Origin: Marinobacter sp. ANT_B65
Lineage (GTDB): Bacteria > Pseudomonadota > Gammaproteobacteria > Pseudomonadales > Oleiphilaceae
Length of the DNA stretch: 64,000 nucleotides
Assembly (NCBI RefSeq): GCF_002407605.1
Contig: NZ_NXGV01000001.1
Location: forward strand, 2,152,001 to 2,216,000
Direction of reading: 5' to 3'
Part shown: positions 41,586-52,086 of the stretch, in pieces
Numbering within the stretch: position 1 is the first letter of the stretch
How the letters are laid out: every line of letters starts with the position of its first letter
Notes under the pieces: model-generated
The model's database searches: none
What the model was told of the DNA's origin: nothing
What the model saw: only the letters and a program-made list of their open reading frames with translations
Translations under genes and position numbers: made by a program

Positions 41586-44500
41586 TCAATCATAGACCAG
41601 TTCCACGCACTGGTCGCCCACCAGGTACCTCAGCTCCAGCAGCAGATTATCTTCCGGCTGAACCCGCCAGGCTTCTCCAAGCTCAATCCGGGTACTGGCA
41701 TCCGGGCTGCTGTATTCTATCCAGACCGGACTGCCCTCACAGCGAAACGGCCTCAGCGTACTGTCGATTTTATCCAGCAGGCCATTCTGCAACTGGTCTG
41801 CATGGAGATTCAACTTAAGGCCTTTACTGAACTGTTTGCGCGCGCTGGGTACATCCATCACAGAGCTGACGCGCATTTTCATCTGCCCGGAATAGTCATC
41901 GTGGCTTACCTGACCTTCGACCACAATCACCTGATCTGACTGCAACAGCTCCCGATTCTCAAAAAAGGCCTCCGAGAACAGGGTAGCCTCAATCCGCGCA
42001 CTCCGGTCATCCAGCGTTATGAAACACATGGTGGAGCCAGTCCGGGTTTTCATGGTTCGCTGTGCAACCACCAGCCCGGCGACTCGCTGTGGAGATTTAT
42101 TGGGCTTGAGATCAGCAATGGAGGAACGCACAAAGCGCCGCACTTCCCGTTCGTATTCATCAAAAGGATGCCCTGTGAGGTAAAGACCCAAGGTATCTTT
42201 TTCGCCTTTCAGACGCTGTTTCTCTGGCCACTCACGTACATCCGCCACATCGGCATAGGGATCGCCGTCGTCGCCCGCCTCAAGCATTTCGCCAAACATA
42301 TCCATCATGCCTACGGATTCGTTGCGCGATTGCTGGTCGGCCTGCTGCACGGCTTTTGGAATGCTCGCTATCAGCTGAGCGCGGCCGGCCCCAAGCTTGT
42401 CCATGGCACCTGAACGAATCAAGGCCTCCATGGCACGCTTGTTAATCTTCTTGAGATCAACTCTGCGGCAGAAATCAAAAATATCCTTGTAAGGTTCGCC
42501 ATTGCCCCGACCTTCCACAATGGCCTGAATCGGGCCTTCTCCAAGCCCCTTGATAGCGCCAAGACCGTATACAACCTGGCCCTCATCGTTGACCGTAAAG
42601 GTATATTCAGACCGGCTCACATCCGGCAACACCAGATCCAGCTTGAGACTGCGGCACTCCTCCACCAGGGTAACCACTTTATCCGTGTTCTGCATATCTG
42701 CAGTCAGTACCGCAGCCATGAACTCAGCGGTATAGTGTGCCTTCAGCCAGAGTGTCTGGTAGGAAACCAGCGCGTATGCGGCTGAGTGGGATTTGTTGAA
42801 GCCATAGCCGGCAAACTTTTCAACCAGATCAAAAATATTTTCCGCAAGGGTTTTGTTAATACCGTTATTTTCACAGCCATCCAGGAAGAACTGTTTCTGC
42901 TTGGCCATTTCTTCGGGCTTTTTCTTACCCATGGCGCGCCGGAGCATGTCCGCACCACCAAGTGTATAGCCAGCCATCACCTGGGCAATCTGCATGACCT
43001 GCTCCTGGTAAAGGATAACCCCGTAAGTGGGCTCCAGAACCGGCTTCAGGCCCTCGTACTGATAATCCGGGTGCGGATAAGACAGGGGCTGTTTGCCATG
43101 CTTCCGGTCGATAAAGTCATCAACCATGCCCGATTGCAGCGGGCCCGGACGGAACAGTGCCACCAGGGCAATCATGTCTTCGAGGGAATCCGGCTGCAGG
43201 CGGCGGATAAGGTCTTTCATTCCGCGGGATTCCAGCTGGAACACAGCCGTGGTTTCAGCCTTTTTCAGCATCACGAAGGAAGCCGGATCATCCAGCGGAA
43301 TTTCATTGATATCCAGGGGCGCCAGACCACGAGTTTGTCGCCGTGGGTTAATCATCTTCAGAGCCCAGTCGATAATGGTCAGGGTTCTCAGCCCCAGGAA
43401 GTCGAACTTCACCAGGCCGGCTTCTTCCACATCGTTTTTATCGAACTGGGTCACCAGGCTCCCACCGTCATCATCACAGTACAACGGCGAGAAATCGGTT
43501 ATCTTGGTTGGTGCAATCACCACACCACCAGCGTGTTTACCTGCGTTCCGGCATACGCCCTCAAGCTTCAGAGCCATTTCCCAGATTTCCTGGGCTTCTT
43601 CATCCTGCTCCAGAAACTCCTTGAGCGCAGGCTCCTGCTCGATGGCCTTGCTCAGAGTCATCCCCACTTCAAAAGGAATCATCTTGGACAGTTTGTCTGC
43701 CAGGCCATAAGACTTGCCCTGCACCCGGGCAACGTCACGTACCACAGCCTTCGCCGCCATGGTTCCGAAGGTAATAATCTGGGAAACCGCTTCCCGGCCG
43801 TACTTTTCGGCCACATACGCGATAACGCGATCCCGCCCTTCCATGCAGAAGTCGACGTCAAAGTCGGGCATGGATACCCGTTCGGGGTTAAGAAATCTCT
43901 CGAACAGCAAATCGTATTCCAACGGATCCAGATCTGTAATGAGCTGGGCATAGGCCACCAGGGAACCCGCACCGGACCCCCGGCCAGGGCCAACCGGCAC
44001 GCCGTTCAGCTTGGCCCACTTGATAAAGTCCATTACGATCAGGAAGTAGCCGGGGAACCCCATCTGGATAATGATATCCAGCTCGAAGTTCAGGCGTTTA
44101 TAGTAGGCTTCCCGTTTACTGTCGTACTCGGGATCATCTTTACTGAGGGTTTTCGCCAGACGATCTTCCAGGCCATCTTCCGAAACCTTCCGGAAGTACT
44201 CGTCCATCGTCATTCCGTCCGGAATCGGGTAGTTAGGCAGAAAGTATTCGCCCATACGCACGGTTACGGAACAGCGCCTCGCTATTTCTACTGTATTTTC
44301 AACAGCTTCAGGAATATCGCTGAACAACTCGATCATTTCCTCCGCGCTGCGGAGATACTGTTGATCGCTGAACCGGCGGTCACGGCGAGGATCGTCCAGC
44401 GCCCGGCTTTCACCGATACACACCCGCGCTTCATGGGCCTCGAAATCGTCGGCCTCAAGGAAATGGACATCATTTGTGGCAACCACGGGCAACCCGAGAT

Positions 44501-45068
44501 TCTGAGCCAGTTCGACACTCATATGCAGGCTGTCTTCATCGCCTGGCCGGCCAGTACGCTGAATCTCCAGATAATAGGATTCCGGGTACAGCCTCATCCA
44601 GTATTCCGCCCGCTCCCTTGCCAGCTCAGGCTTTCCGGAAAGCAATGCCTTGCATACATCCCCCATTTTGGCACCAGACATGGCAATCAGCCCATCAGTC
44701 CTGCCCTCCAGCCATTTACGCTGAATAATAGGCTTACCGTGGTGCTGTCCTTTGGTGTACCCGACTGAGATGATTTCTGTGAGATTAAGGTAACCCTTGT
44801 TGTCACGAGCCAGCAAGGTCAGACGGAAGGGGCTTTCCGGCTCATCCGGATTCTCCAGCCATAGATCTGCACCAATGATGGGCTTAACACCTGCAGCGGT
44901 TGTCGCCTTGTAAAACCGGACCAGCGAGCACATGTTGGATTGCTCGGTAAGCCCTACGGCAGGCATGCCTAGCTCCACGACGCGATTAACCAGCGGCTTG
45001 ACGCGAACAAGGCCGTCTACCATGGAGTATTCAGAGTGCACGCGAAGGTGTACAAAAGTCTGCGACAT
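41586..45068 (-). CDS. dnaE: DNA polymerase III subunit alpha
   Basis: The 1160-residue catalytic subunit of the replicase. An N-terminal PHP domain ([20 protein letters not shown]) is followed by the C-family polymerase core with [18 protein letters not shown] and the catalytic aspartates in [15 protein letters not shown] (about residues 400-405). A helix-hairpin-helix and OB domain ([26 protein letters not shown]) and a C-terminal tau-binding region complete it. The ATG at 45068 (MSQTFVHLR) is the family start; an ATG 21 bases upstream is in frame. accA follows after 159 bases that hold no clear feature. Confidence 0.97.
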   Translation of the reverse strand: MSQTFVHLRVHSEYSMVDGLVRVKPLVNRVVELGMPAVGLTEQSNMCSLVRFYKATTAAGVKPIIGADLWLENPDEPESPFRLTLLARDNKGYLNLTEIISVGYTKGQHHGKPIIQRKWLEGRTDGLIAMSGAKMGDVCKALLSGKPELARERAEYWMRLYPESYYLEIQRTGRPGDEDSLHMSVELAQNLGLPVVATNDVHFLEADDFEAHEARVCIGESRALDDPRRDRRFSDQQYLRSAEEMIELFSDIPEAVENTVEIARRCSVTVRMGEYFLPNYPIPDGMTMDEYFRKVSEDGLEDRLAKTLSKDDPEYDSKREAYYKRLNFELDIIIQMGFPGYFLIVMDFIKWAKLNGVPVGPGRGSGAGSLVAYAQLITDLDPLEYDLLFERFLNPERVSMPDFDVDFCMEGRDRVIAYVAEKYGREAVSQIITFGTMAAKAVVRDVARVQGKSYGLADKLSKMIPFEVGMTLSKAIEQEPALKEFLEQDEEAQEIWEMALKLEGVCRNAGKHAGGVVIAPTKITDFSPLYCDDDGGSLVTQFDKNDVEEAGLVKFDFLGLRTLTIIDWALKMINPRRQTRGLAPLDINEIPLDDPASFVMLKKAETTAVFQLESRGMKDLIRRLQPDSLEDMIALVALFRPGPLQSGMVDDFIDRKHGKQPLSYPHPDYQYEGLKPVLEPTYGVILYQEQVMQIAQVMAGYTLGGADMLRRAMGKKKPEEMAKQKQFFLDGCENNGINKTLAENIFDLVEKFAGYGFNKSHSAAYALVSYQTLWLKAHYTAEFMAAVLTADMQNTDKVVTLVEECRSLKLDLVLPDVSRSEYTFTVNDEGQVVYGLGAIKGLGEGPIQAIVEGRGNGEPYKDIFDFCRRVDLKKINKRAMEALIRSGAMDKLGAGRAQLIASIPKAVQQADQQSRNESVGMMDMFGEMLEAGDDGDPYADVADVREWPEKQRLKGEKDTLGLYLTGHPFDEYEREVRRFVRSSIADLKPNKSPQRVAGLVVAQRTMKTRTGSTMCFITLDDRSARIEATLFSEAFFENRELLQSDQVIVVEGQVSHDDYSGQMKMRVSSVMDVPSARKQFSKGLKLNLHADQLQNGLLDKIDSTLRPFRCEGSPVWIEYSSPDASTRIELGEAWRVQPEDNLLLELRYLVGDQCVELVYD

Positions 45069-45129
45069 AACGTCAGCTAGTTCCTGCATATATATTCATT
45101 AGAGGCAACCAAGATTGAGCCTGCGGCCT

Positions 45130-45597
45130 TCAGCCGCCAATCAGTGCCCGTATATCTTCTTCCGTTTGCGGGCCAAAACGTGCTTCCAGCAGATCTCCGT
45201 CAGGATTCACAACAAACGTCGCTGGCAAGGCAACCGGGAGCTTCCAGTCGAATTCGGGGCCAGGATCCTGCGAAAGCATGGTGAACTCAATACCCATACG
45301 CTTGCCGAGATCCACCAGGGCTTCGCCCTTCACATCATCAAAATTGACACCGAGAACCATAATATCCGGCGCCTTGTCCAGCTCGTTCAGTTCCGGAATT
45401 TCTTCCAGGCAGGGCTTACACCATTCGGCCCAGTAATTGACCAGCACCCACTGACCGCGCAGGTCACTCCATGCAAGGCCCGGCCCTTCCGCCCGCTCCA
45501 GCTCAACCTTCTGGCAGCCCGCCATTAAAGTGATAAAACTCAGCACACCCAAAAAAACGCCTCTTGGGAGTGACCGGTGGATGTCAGGGTTCTGCAC
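45130..45597 (-). CDS. TlpA-like thioredoxin-fold lipoprotein
   Basis: From the GTG at 45597 the product is 155 residues with a short signal peptide and lipobox (FLGVLSFITLMAGC), so it is probably anchored on the periplasmic face. The thioredoxin domain has WVLVNYWAEWCKPCLEEIPELNEL with the redox pair CKPC, and the cis-proline loop LPVALPATFVVNPDG. This suits a TlpA/ResA-type thiol reductase. The start choice rests on a full AGGAGG 7 bases upstream of the GTG; an upstream ATG at 45645 lacks one and would spoil the signal peptide. It is divergent from the ArsC-like gene. Confidence 0.88.
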   Translation of the reverse strand: MQNPDIHRSLPRGVFLGVLSFITLMAGCQKVELERAEGPGLAWSDLRGQWVLVNYWAEWCKPCLEEIPELNELDKAPDIMVLGVNFDDVKGEALVDLGKRMGIEFTMLSQDPGPEFDWKLPVALPATFVVNPDGDLLEARFGPQTEEDIRALIGG

Positions 45598-45604
45598 GGG
45601 AAAA

Positions 45605-45610
45605 CCTCCT
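45605..45610 (-). promoter_or_regulatory. Perfect Shine-Dalgarno deciding the TlpA-like start
   Basis: AGGAGG on the minus strand, 7 bases before the GTG at 45597. It supports the shorter, signal-peptide-bearing start over the upstream ATG at 45645. Confidence 0.8.
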
Positions 45611-45665
45611 GTTAGACTGCTCGCCACAGTTAACTGCAGCTCCATTTCAACAAACAGGCACGAAC

Positions 45666-46019
45666 ATGACAGAACCTATCCGGATTTTCCACAACCCACG
45701 CTGTTCAAAATCCCGCCAGACTCTCGAACTGTTAACCGATCGAGGCATTGAACCGGAGATTATACGCTACCTGGAAACACCGCCAACAGAGCAGGAACTT
45801 TCCGATATTCTGGAAGCCCTCGACCGCCAGCCCCGTGAACTGATGCGTACTGGCGAAAAAGAATACAAGGAACTTGGCCTGGACAACCCGGATCTGAGCC
45901 GTGCCCAGCTGATTGCTGCTATGGTAGCCACACCCAAGCTGATTGAGCGCCCTATTGTACTGGCAAACGGCAAAGCAGCCGTTGGCCGGCCACCAGAAAG
46001 CGTTCTGACAATTCTCTGA
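45666..46019 (+). CDS. arsC: ArsC/YfgD-like arsenate reductase (glutaredoxin-linked)
   Basis: The 117-residue protein belongs to the ArsC/Spx family. It has the active-site Cys in IFHNPRCSKSRQTLELL, then EIIRYLETPPTEQEL, and the family arginines in ELMRTGEKEYKEL, PKLIERPIVLANGKAAVGRPPESV. These enzymes reduce arsenate with glutathione/glutaredoxin, but many YfgD-type members stand alone with no ars operon, and none is seen here. The true role may be another thiol reduction. The wrbA-like gene starts 30 bases later. Confidence 0.88.
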   Translation: MTEPIRIFHNPRCSKSRQTLELLTDRGIEPEIIRYLETPPTEQELSDILEALDRQPRELMRTGEKEYKELGLDNPDLSRAQLIAAMVATPKLIERPIVLANGKAAVGRPPESVLTIL

Positions 46020-46034
46020 TTTTACGACTGTTAA

Positions 46035-46655
<621 letters not shown>

Positions 46656-46707
46656 TACGAAAACCGTTGCTCACGTATAGCGCTCTATACTTTTCTGGAA
46701 CCCGATA

Positions 46708-47067
46708 ATGCTACATAACCCCAAAGCCCGGCACACCGCGCGGGCAACCCAGTTTCTTTACCTGGCTGTTCTGGCCACGCTGCTGATTACAACCTTTTAC
46801 CCGGCGCCGGTCGAAGGGGTTTCGATAGTGCTGATGCTTTCAGTCAAACTGACCCCTCTGCTGGGACTGGCAATACCAGTGTTCAAGGGCAACAATCGCG
46901 GTTATATCTGGCTGGCTTTTGTGGTGATCTTCTATTTCACTCAGGCGGTGGTTTCTGCCTGGCTCAGCAAGGGAGCACCAGGCCCGGTTACTTTGCTGCT
47001 TCTGACTCTCGTGTTATTTATCATGGCAATGGTTCACCTTAAGGTAAACCGGCCAGTTGTGGACTAA
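46708..47067 (+). CDS. DUF2069 membrane protein
   Basis: The 119-residue protein has about four membrane segments (QFLYLAVLATLLITTFY, IVLMLSVKLTPLLGLAIPVF, YIWLAFVVIFYFTQAVVSAW and TLLLLTLVLFIMAMVHLK) and no charged active-site motif. It matches DUF2069, a family of unknown function that usually follows wrbA in gammaproteobacteria, as here. Confidence 0.85.
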   Translation: MLHNPKARHTARATQFLYLAVLATLLITTFYPAPVEGVSIVLMLSVKLTPLLGLAIPVFKGNNRGYIWLAFVVIFYFTQAVVSAWLSKGAPGPVTLLLLTLVLFIMAMVHLKVNRPVVD

Positions 47068-47096
47068 ACCCCTCCAGCACCGGAAAATGACACTCT

Positions 47097-48911
47097 ATGT
47101 CCGAGTCTAATAAAACAACGCCTCAGGCACGACCACCCGCACCGCCACGGAGCACTCTGACGCTTCGGGACATATGCACAGCCCTGGTCAGCGATGGTGA
47201 AATCAGCCCCGAAAACGCAGAGCGGGTGCTTTCTGCCAACCTGGGGGCCGCCAGCAATCAGGCATCACAACGTCACCCTCTTGAGCTGGTAGCAATAGCA
47301 GCACTGACCAGCATGAAAACCGGGAAAACCCTGGATCTCGACCGACTGACGCAGTGGCTGGCACACTGGGGTGATCAACCTTACTATCACATTGATCCGC
47401 TGAAGATAGACACACCCGCAATTGCCCGGGTCATGTCTTATGCATTTGCCCAACGCCACAATATCCTTGCGGTAGAGATCCGGCCAGACGAAATCCTGGT
47501 AGCCAGTGCCGAACCTTTCAAAAGTGACTGGGAGGGGAACCTGCGCCAGGCAGTGCGCAAAGATATCCGCCGCGTAGTCGCCAATCCTGAAGATATCCGC
47601 CGCTACTCCGTCGAGTTCTATCAGCTCGCAAACTCCGTCAATAAAGCCAGCGGGGGCCAGACACCGGGCAACAGCGCCAGCCACCAGAATCTGGAACAAC
47701 TACTGGACCTGGGCATAAGTGACAACGCCGATGCCAACGACCAGCATGTTGTGCGCATTGTCGACTGGCTACTGCAGTACGCGTTTGATCAACGCGCGTC
47801 CGATATTCACATTGAACCAAGACGCACGCTGACACATATCCGTTTTCGCATCGACGGCGTATTGCACAGTGTTTATGAGTTTCCCGAGCATGTGGGCATG
47901 GCGATTACCAGCCGGCTAAAAATTCTTGGGCGGCTGAACGTAGCAGAGAAACGCCGGCCTCAAGATGGCCGCCTCAAGACCCGAAAGCCCGACAACAGTG
48001 AGGTGGAATTGCGACTGGCTACCATGCCAACTGCATTCGGGGAAAAGATGGTGATGCGGATATTTGATCCGGATGTCCTGCTGAAATCCTACGAGCAACT
48101 GGGATTCAACCGCGAAGACCGGGAGCGCTGGCAGGAGGTAACGTCAAAGCCCCACGGAATTGTGCTGGTTACTGGCCCAACAGGCTCCGGCAAAACCACA
48201 ACCCTGTATTCCACACTGAAACAGATCGCTTCTGCCGAGCTGAACGTGTGCACTATTGAAGACCCAATCGAGATGGTTGAACCAGCGTTCAACCAGATGC
48301 AGGTTCAGACAAACATCGATCTGACCTTTGCTGCCGGCGTCCGGGCTCTACTGAGACAGGATCCGGACATTATCATGATTGGCGAAATCCGCGATCTGGA
48401 AACTGCTGAAATGGCGGTGCAGGCCGCGCTGACCGGGCACCTGGTGCTTTCCACCCTACACACCAATGATGCACCCAGTGCTCTGACCCGGATGCTGGAA
48501 CTGGGAATCCCACCCTACCTGATTCGCGCAACCGTGCTAGGGGTTATGGCCCAGCGTCTGGTCCGCACTCTATGCCCTCACTGTAAGGCCCCGGCCCCCG
48601 TAGACCTCCAGGCATGGCAGACTCTGACCAAACCCTGGAAAGCGCCGCCACCAAAACAGTTTCACCAACCCGTAGGCTGCCTGGAATGTCGCAATACCGG
48701 CTACCTCGGCCGTGCAGGCGTGTACGAAATCATGACCCTTTCAAGCTCGCTGAGAAGCCAGATCAATGCTCAGTGCGAGCTGGAACAGCTGCGGCTCGAC
48801 GCCTACCGGGAGGGCATGAAATCACTGCGTTTAAGCGGCGCCCAGAAAGTGGCCTGCGGCCAGACTACCGTCGAAGAAATTCTCAGGGTAACGCCAGAAA
48901 GCCAACGTTGA
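47097..48911 (+). CDS. GspE/PulE-type secretion ATPase (unlinked)
   Basis: The 604-residue protein has a GspE N-terminal domain (about 100-180), then the hexameric ATPase domain: RASDIHIEPRRTLTHIRFRIDGVLH, Walker A GPTGSGKTTTLY (about residue 360), the Asp box TIEDPIEMVEPAFNQMQV and the Walker B/His-box part with RDLETAEMAVQAALTGHLVLSTLHTNDA. A zinc-binding CPHC...CLEC module sits near the C-terminus. Such ATPases power type II secretion or type IV pilus assembly. No other gsp or pil gene lies in the window, so its partner machine is not defined. Confidence 0.9.
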   Translation: MSESNKTTPQARPPAPPRSTLTLRDICTALVSDGEISPENAERVLSANLGAASNQASQRHPLELVAIAALTSMKTGKTLDLDRLTQWLAHWGDQPYYHIDPLKIDTPAIARVMSYAFAQRHNILAVEIRPDEILVASAEPFKSDWEGNLRQAVRKDIRRVVANPEDIRRYSVEFYQLANSVNKASGGQTPGNSASHQNLEQLLDLGISDNADANDQHVVRIVDWLLQYAFDQRASDIHIEPRRTLTHIRFRIDGVLHSVYEFPEHVGMAITSRLKILGRLNVAEKRRPQDGRLKTRKPDNSEVELRLATMPTAFGEKMVMRIFDPDVLLKSYEQLGFNREDRERWQEVTSKPHGIVLVTGPTGSGKTTTLYSTLKQIASAELNVCTIEDPIEMVEPAFNQMQVQTNIDLTFAAGVRALLRQDPDIIMIGEIRDLETAEMAVQAALTGHLVLSTLHTNDAPSALTRMLELGIPPYLIRATVLGVMAQRLVRTLCPHCKAPAPVDLQAWQTLTKPWKAPPPKQFHQPVGCLECRNTGYLGRAGVYEIMTLSSSLRSQINAQCELEQLRLDAYREGMKSLRLSGAQKVACGQTTVEEILRVTPESQR

Positions 48912-49036
48912 CTGAAACCCGCTCTTAAATTAGTCCGGCATCACACCGGCCCGCACAGCCACAAGTTTGGACAATGGTTCTGGCCCATGCCGGCCCGTGG
49001 CAGAATGCGTGCCAGATGGCGCCAGCCTGGGAAAGC

Positions 49037-49729
49037 CTATCGTTTCAGCAGCAGAGCGGCGTCTACTTCCGCAAAATTCCGGGCCACATAACGCTCAGTT
49101 TCCGGCAGCTCTCCATCCCGGACCAGCCAGGCGGTTTTCATACCCACAGCTTCTGCGGCCTCAAGTTCGGCCTCTACATCCGAAAGAAACAGAATCGTCC
49201 CGGCGTCTACACCCAACTCTTTGAGAATATTGCCATAAGCTTCCGGTTCTTTCTTGCCGCCAATCCGGGTATCGAAGTAACCGGAGAAAAACGGCGTAAA
49301 GTCACCCTCAGTGGTAAAACCAAAAATCAGCTTCTGGGCTTTAACCGAGCCTGAAGAATAAACATATAAACGCAGGCCACGGTCATGCCACTGCTGCAGA
49401 TAATGCGCTGCATCATCGTATATGTGGCCTTTAAGCTCGCCTTGCTGATACCCCTGCTCCCAGACCATCCCCTGAAGGGCTTTAAGAGGGGTTGCCTTGC
49501 GGTCTTCGCGGATCCAGCCCTGGAGCACCCCGATCAACGCCTCCGTATCATCACGATCTGTGCCGGATTCTTCTGCCACCAGGTTAAGCTCCCGGGATAC
49601 TTCAGGATTATCCTGCTGTTCGCGGATAAACTCTGGCAAATGCTCCGCTGCATAAGGAAACAGCACATCGTGAACAAAAGAGATCGAACTGGTTGTGCCC
49701 TCGATATCAGTAAGAATTACACGGATCAT
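49037..49729 (-). CDS. mtnC: Acireductone synthase (enolase-phosphatase E1)
   Basis: A 230-residue HAD-superfamily enzyme of the methionine salvage pathway. It has VILTDIEGTTSSISFVHDVLFPYA with the nucleophile Asp, YVYSSGSVKAQKLIFGFT and ILFLSDVEAELEAAEAVGM. It enolises and dephosphorylates 2,3-diketo-5-methylthiopentyl-1-phosphate to acireductone. It is the last gene of mtnBDC, with a 4-base overlap with mtnD. Confidence 0.95.
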   Translation of the reverse strand: MIRVILTDIEGTTSSISFVHDVLFPYAAEHLPEFIREQQDNPEVSRELNLVAEESGTDRDDTEALIGVLQGWIREDRKATPLKALQGMVWEQGYQQGELKGHIYDDAAHYLQQWHDRGLRLYVYSSGSVKAQKLIFGFTTEGDFTPFFSGYFDTRIGGKKEPEAYGNILKELGVDAGTILFLSDVEAELEAAEAVGMKTAWLVRDGELPETERYVARNFAEVDAALLLKR

Positions 49730-50286
49730 AACCCCGCTCCTTCCAACGCCTCAAAACGCGGCAAGCGCCCGGAAATATCCTCTCCGGTAAAATCCGCTAC
49801 CCAGCCCTCAGGATTGGTAAAGAGCCGAATGCAGGTAAATTCCGGTTCCGGGCCCATATCAAACCAGTGCATGGTGCCTTCGGGCACGCTGATGAGGTCG
49901 TTTTTCTCGCACTGGACTGCAAATACCTGAGCATCAAGATGAAGATAGAATATCCCCTTCCCACGCACGAAGAAGCGTACCTCATCCTCGCTATGGGTAT
50001 GTTCATCAAGAAACTTCTGACGGAAAGCGGCCTTTTGGGGATTGTCCGGATTGAGACTCACCACATCGGCGGTCTGAAAACCGCTCTCTGCCTTCAGCCT
50101 CGCAATCTCACTGCTGTATGCCTCCAGTATCTGCTCCGGCGCCGCATCCACGGGCAGATCTTGCGTTGGCCAACGTTCAAAACGAATCCCCTTGCCCGCC
50201 AGCAACCGGCCAATTTCTGCAGCGTCATCCGTTACCGTTCGGGCTACGTCCGGGGTATGTGCGTCAAAAATACTCAGAGTCGTCAT
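49726..50286 (-). CDS. mtnD: Acireductone dioxygenase
   Basis: A 186-residue cupin. Metal ligands H96, H98, E102 and H140 are visible in FLDEHTHSEDEVRFFV and SVPEGTMHWFDMGPEPEFTCIRLF. With Fe(II) it forms the 2-oxo acid precursor of methionine plus formate; with Ni(II) it makes an off-pathway product. It overlaps both neighbours by 4 bases, so the three mtn genes are translationally coupled. Confidence 0.95.
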   Translation of the reverse strand: MTTLSIFDAHTPDVARTVTDDAAEIGRLLAGKGIRFERWPTQDLPVDAAPEQILEAYSSEIARLKAESGFQTADVVSLNPDNPQKAAFRQKFLDEHTHSEDEVRFFVRGKGIFYLHLDAQVFAVQCEKNDLISVPEGTMHWFDMGPEPEFTCIRLFTNPEGWVADFTGEDISGRLPRFEALEGAGL

Positions 50287-50909
50287 GGGCGAACCCTCAT
50301 GGTTGCAAGTTCACATTCAAACAGAAATTCAAAAGCTTCCAGGTGCCGCAGACAATCAGCCATGGTTCTGCCCCAGGTGTACAGTCCATGCCCGCGGATC
50401 AGATAGCCAGGCTGTTCCGGGTGCTCAAGGAACCACTCGCGAGTCTCCCGGGCGAGCGTTTCGATATCCTGAGTATTTTCGAAAACAGGAACTGTCACAA
50501 CGGTTTCATGGGTCTCAACCCCGTCGAAAGCTTTTTGCAGTTCATAGCCTTCAAACTTCAGAGGACCTCCCGCAGGCAACAACCGGCTGAGCACTGTGGC
50601 GTTAACTGAGTGCGTGTGAAGAATCACACCAATATCCGGAAACACCTGATACAACGCGGTATGCAGCAGGGTTTCCGCAGAAGCGCGGCAATCACTTTGC
50701 ACTGGCCTCCCCTGCAGGTCGACCACCATTACATCAGCCGCACCCAACTGCCCTTTATGACGCCCCGATACAGTAATAGCGATATGCTTACTGTCCAGCC
50801 GGGCAGAATAATTGCTGCTTGTTGCGGGAGACCAGCCACGTTTATAAAGAGCGCGCCCGGCACTCACAATGGATTCGGCAACAACAGAATATCGGCTAAC
50901 ATCGAACAC
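50283..50909 (-). CDS. mtnB: Methylthioribulose-1-phosphate dehydratase
   Basis: A 208-residue class II aldolase-like enzyme, first of the mtnBDC operon. It has ALYKRGWSPATSSNYSARLD, the substrate-binding ITVSGRHKGQLG and the zinc site VILHTHSVNATVLSRL. It dehydrates MTRu-1-P in methionine salvage. The start is a GTG with no stronger alternative nearby. mtnA and mtnK-type genes for the earlier steps are not in this window. Confidence 0.94.
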   Translation of the reverse strand: MFDVSRYSVVAESIVSAGRALYKRGWSPATSSNYSARLDSKHIAITVSGRHKGQLGAADVMVVDLQGRPVQSDCRASAETLLHTALYQVFPDIGVILHTHSVNATVLSRLLPAGGPLKFEGYELQKAFDGVETHETVVTVPVFENTQDIETLARETREWFLEHPEQPGYLIRGHGLYTWGRTMADCLRHLEAFEFLFECELATMRVRP

Positions 50910-51080
50910 AGTGTAACTTCCCTAAGGTGGGGCGCAGGGCTCGCAGGCTATTCGCAATGAATCGCGCCAGCTCATGTGCTCTCCAGCTATCAGTATGTGG
51001 AGCAGTTTATCTTTGCCAAGTGTAATACCCGGGCGGGTGCCGGGCATCTGTTTTCAGCAACATACCTGTTTTAACAAGCC

Positions 51081-51272
51081 TTACTTAACAACTTGTTCGC
51101 CGTCTTTGTTGACCCAGATTTTGCGCTCACCGGTCTTCATTTTTCCGTTGGAATCCCAAACCTCACGGTTTTCGGTTGCGCTTTCAGCCTTGCCTTGATC
51201 ATCCCAGATTACCCGGTCCTGACACCCCGCCAGAACCAGAGCCGCAAAGATCACCAATACTGCATTCTTCAT
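51081..51272 (-). CDS. Small lipoprotein of unknown function
   Basis: The 63-residue product has a clear lipoprotein signal peptide (MKNAVLVIFAALVLAGC) and a mature part of about 47 polar residues with two related short segments, REVWDSNGKMKTGE and ERKIWVNKDGEQ, suggesting a small repeated beta motif. No family is recognised. It is likely anchored in the outer or inner membrane. The 171-base gap to mtnB contains a weak GC hairpin at about 51030-51046 and nothing else clear. Confidence 0.75.
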   Translation of the reverse strand: MKNAVLVIFAALVLAGCQDRVIWDDQGKAESATENREVWDSNGKMKTGERKIWVNKDGEQVVK

Positions 51273-51334
51273 GAGAAACTCCTGAGTTCAGAATAGTTTA
51301 AAGCAGAATTTATAATTTCCGGCACCAAAGGGTC

Positions 51335-51916
51335 CTAACCCGCGCCATAGACCTCCCTGTTGAGTCGCTTCTCGCGTTCACCCTTGCGCACCATGACATA
51401 GACGGCACCGGTTCCACCATGGCGTTTCTGGGCCGAATGAAATGCGAGCACATCAGTAAGCTCCGGCAACCATTTCGCAAGATAGCTCTTGAGCATGGCC
51501 ACACCATCTGGATTACGTTCACCCTTACCATGAAGGATTATGACGGAGCGCAACCCGTAACGGACACAATCGCCGATAAACTGGTATACGTCCTTGCGTG
51601 CCTGTTCAACTGTCATCCGGTGCAGGTCCAGCCTTGCTTCAATGGGATATTGTCCCAGCCTGAACTTGCGGAAAACGCCATTCTGAATACCTGGGCGCTG
51701 CCAGCAGAGTATGTCATGCGCCGTCAGAGGATCGACCGTGTCGGAGGTCAGTGGGTTTGCGTCACTGAACGGTTTTTCAACAGCCGATCGCTGACGCTCC
51801 AGGTGGCCAGGCGTCAGCTCCCGGGGCGAGGTTATCTCGGCGCGATTGGTCTTGCGAATGCGCCGGACGTCCTTCATTTCCTCAAGAAAACTGAGGCGAT
51901 CATTTTTCGTAGTCAT
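51335..51916 (-). CDS. Smr domain-containing protein (SmrA-like endonuclease)
   Basis: The 193-residue protein has a polar N-terminal half and a C-terminal Smr (MutS-related) domain: EARLDLHRMTVEQARKDVYQFIGDC with the L-D-L-H motif, VIILHGKGERNPDG with the H-G-K-G loop, and HGGTGAVYVMVRKGE. Smr domains are nucleases acting on DNA or on mRNA in stalled ribosomes (SmrB). The lack of SmrB-specific features visible to me leaves the exact subgroup open. It is divergent from the DUF294 gene. Confidence 0.87.
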   Translation of the reverse strand: MTTKNDRLSFLEEMKDVRRIRKTNRAEITSPRELTPGHLERQRSAVEKPFSDANPLTSDTVDPLTAHDILCWQRPGIQNGVFRKFRLGQYPIEARLDLHRMTVEQARKDVYQFIGDCVRYGLRSVIILHGKGERNPDGVAMLKSYLAKWLPELTDVLAFHSAQKRHGGTGAVYVMVRKGEREKRLNREVYGAG

Positions 51917-52086
51917 GGCCCTATTTTCAATAACCTGTTGAATGAAAGAACTTTACCACCCGGAACGCTTGCCATAAAGAAAGCAGGAGGACCTTGCAAT
52001 GTTGTAACCATACACTGCGACCAAAATCGTAGAGTGATCCTCCGCGTCAGTGAACTACACTGTAAGCAGACAATAATAACCATCAC

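Noticed and set aside
42786..44768. A 660-codon open frame on the plus strand opposite dnaE
   Set aside because: It lies entirely antisense to a complete, highly conserved polymerase gene. Its composition (many His, Gln, Arg) is that of a frame shadow, and no domain or ribosome site is visible.
51030..51046. cccgg/ccggg hairpin after the small lipoprotein gene
   Set aside because: Only 5 bp with a 7-base loop and a weak T run on the minus strand, too weak to list as a terminator.
50910..51080. Possible SAM-type riboswitch before mtnB
   Set aside because: I looked for the paired helices of known SAM riboswitches in the leader and saw none.
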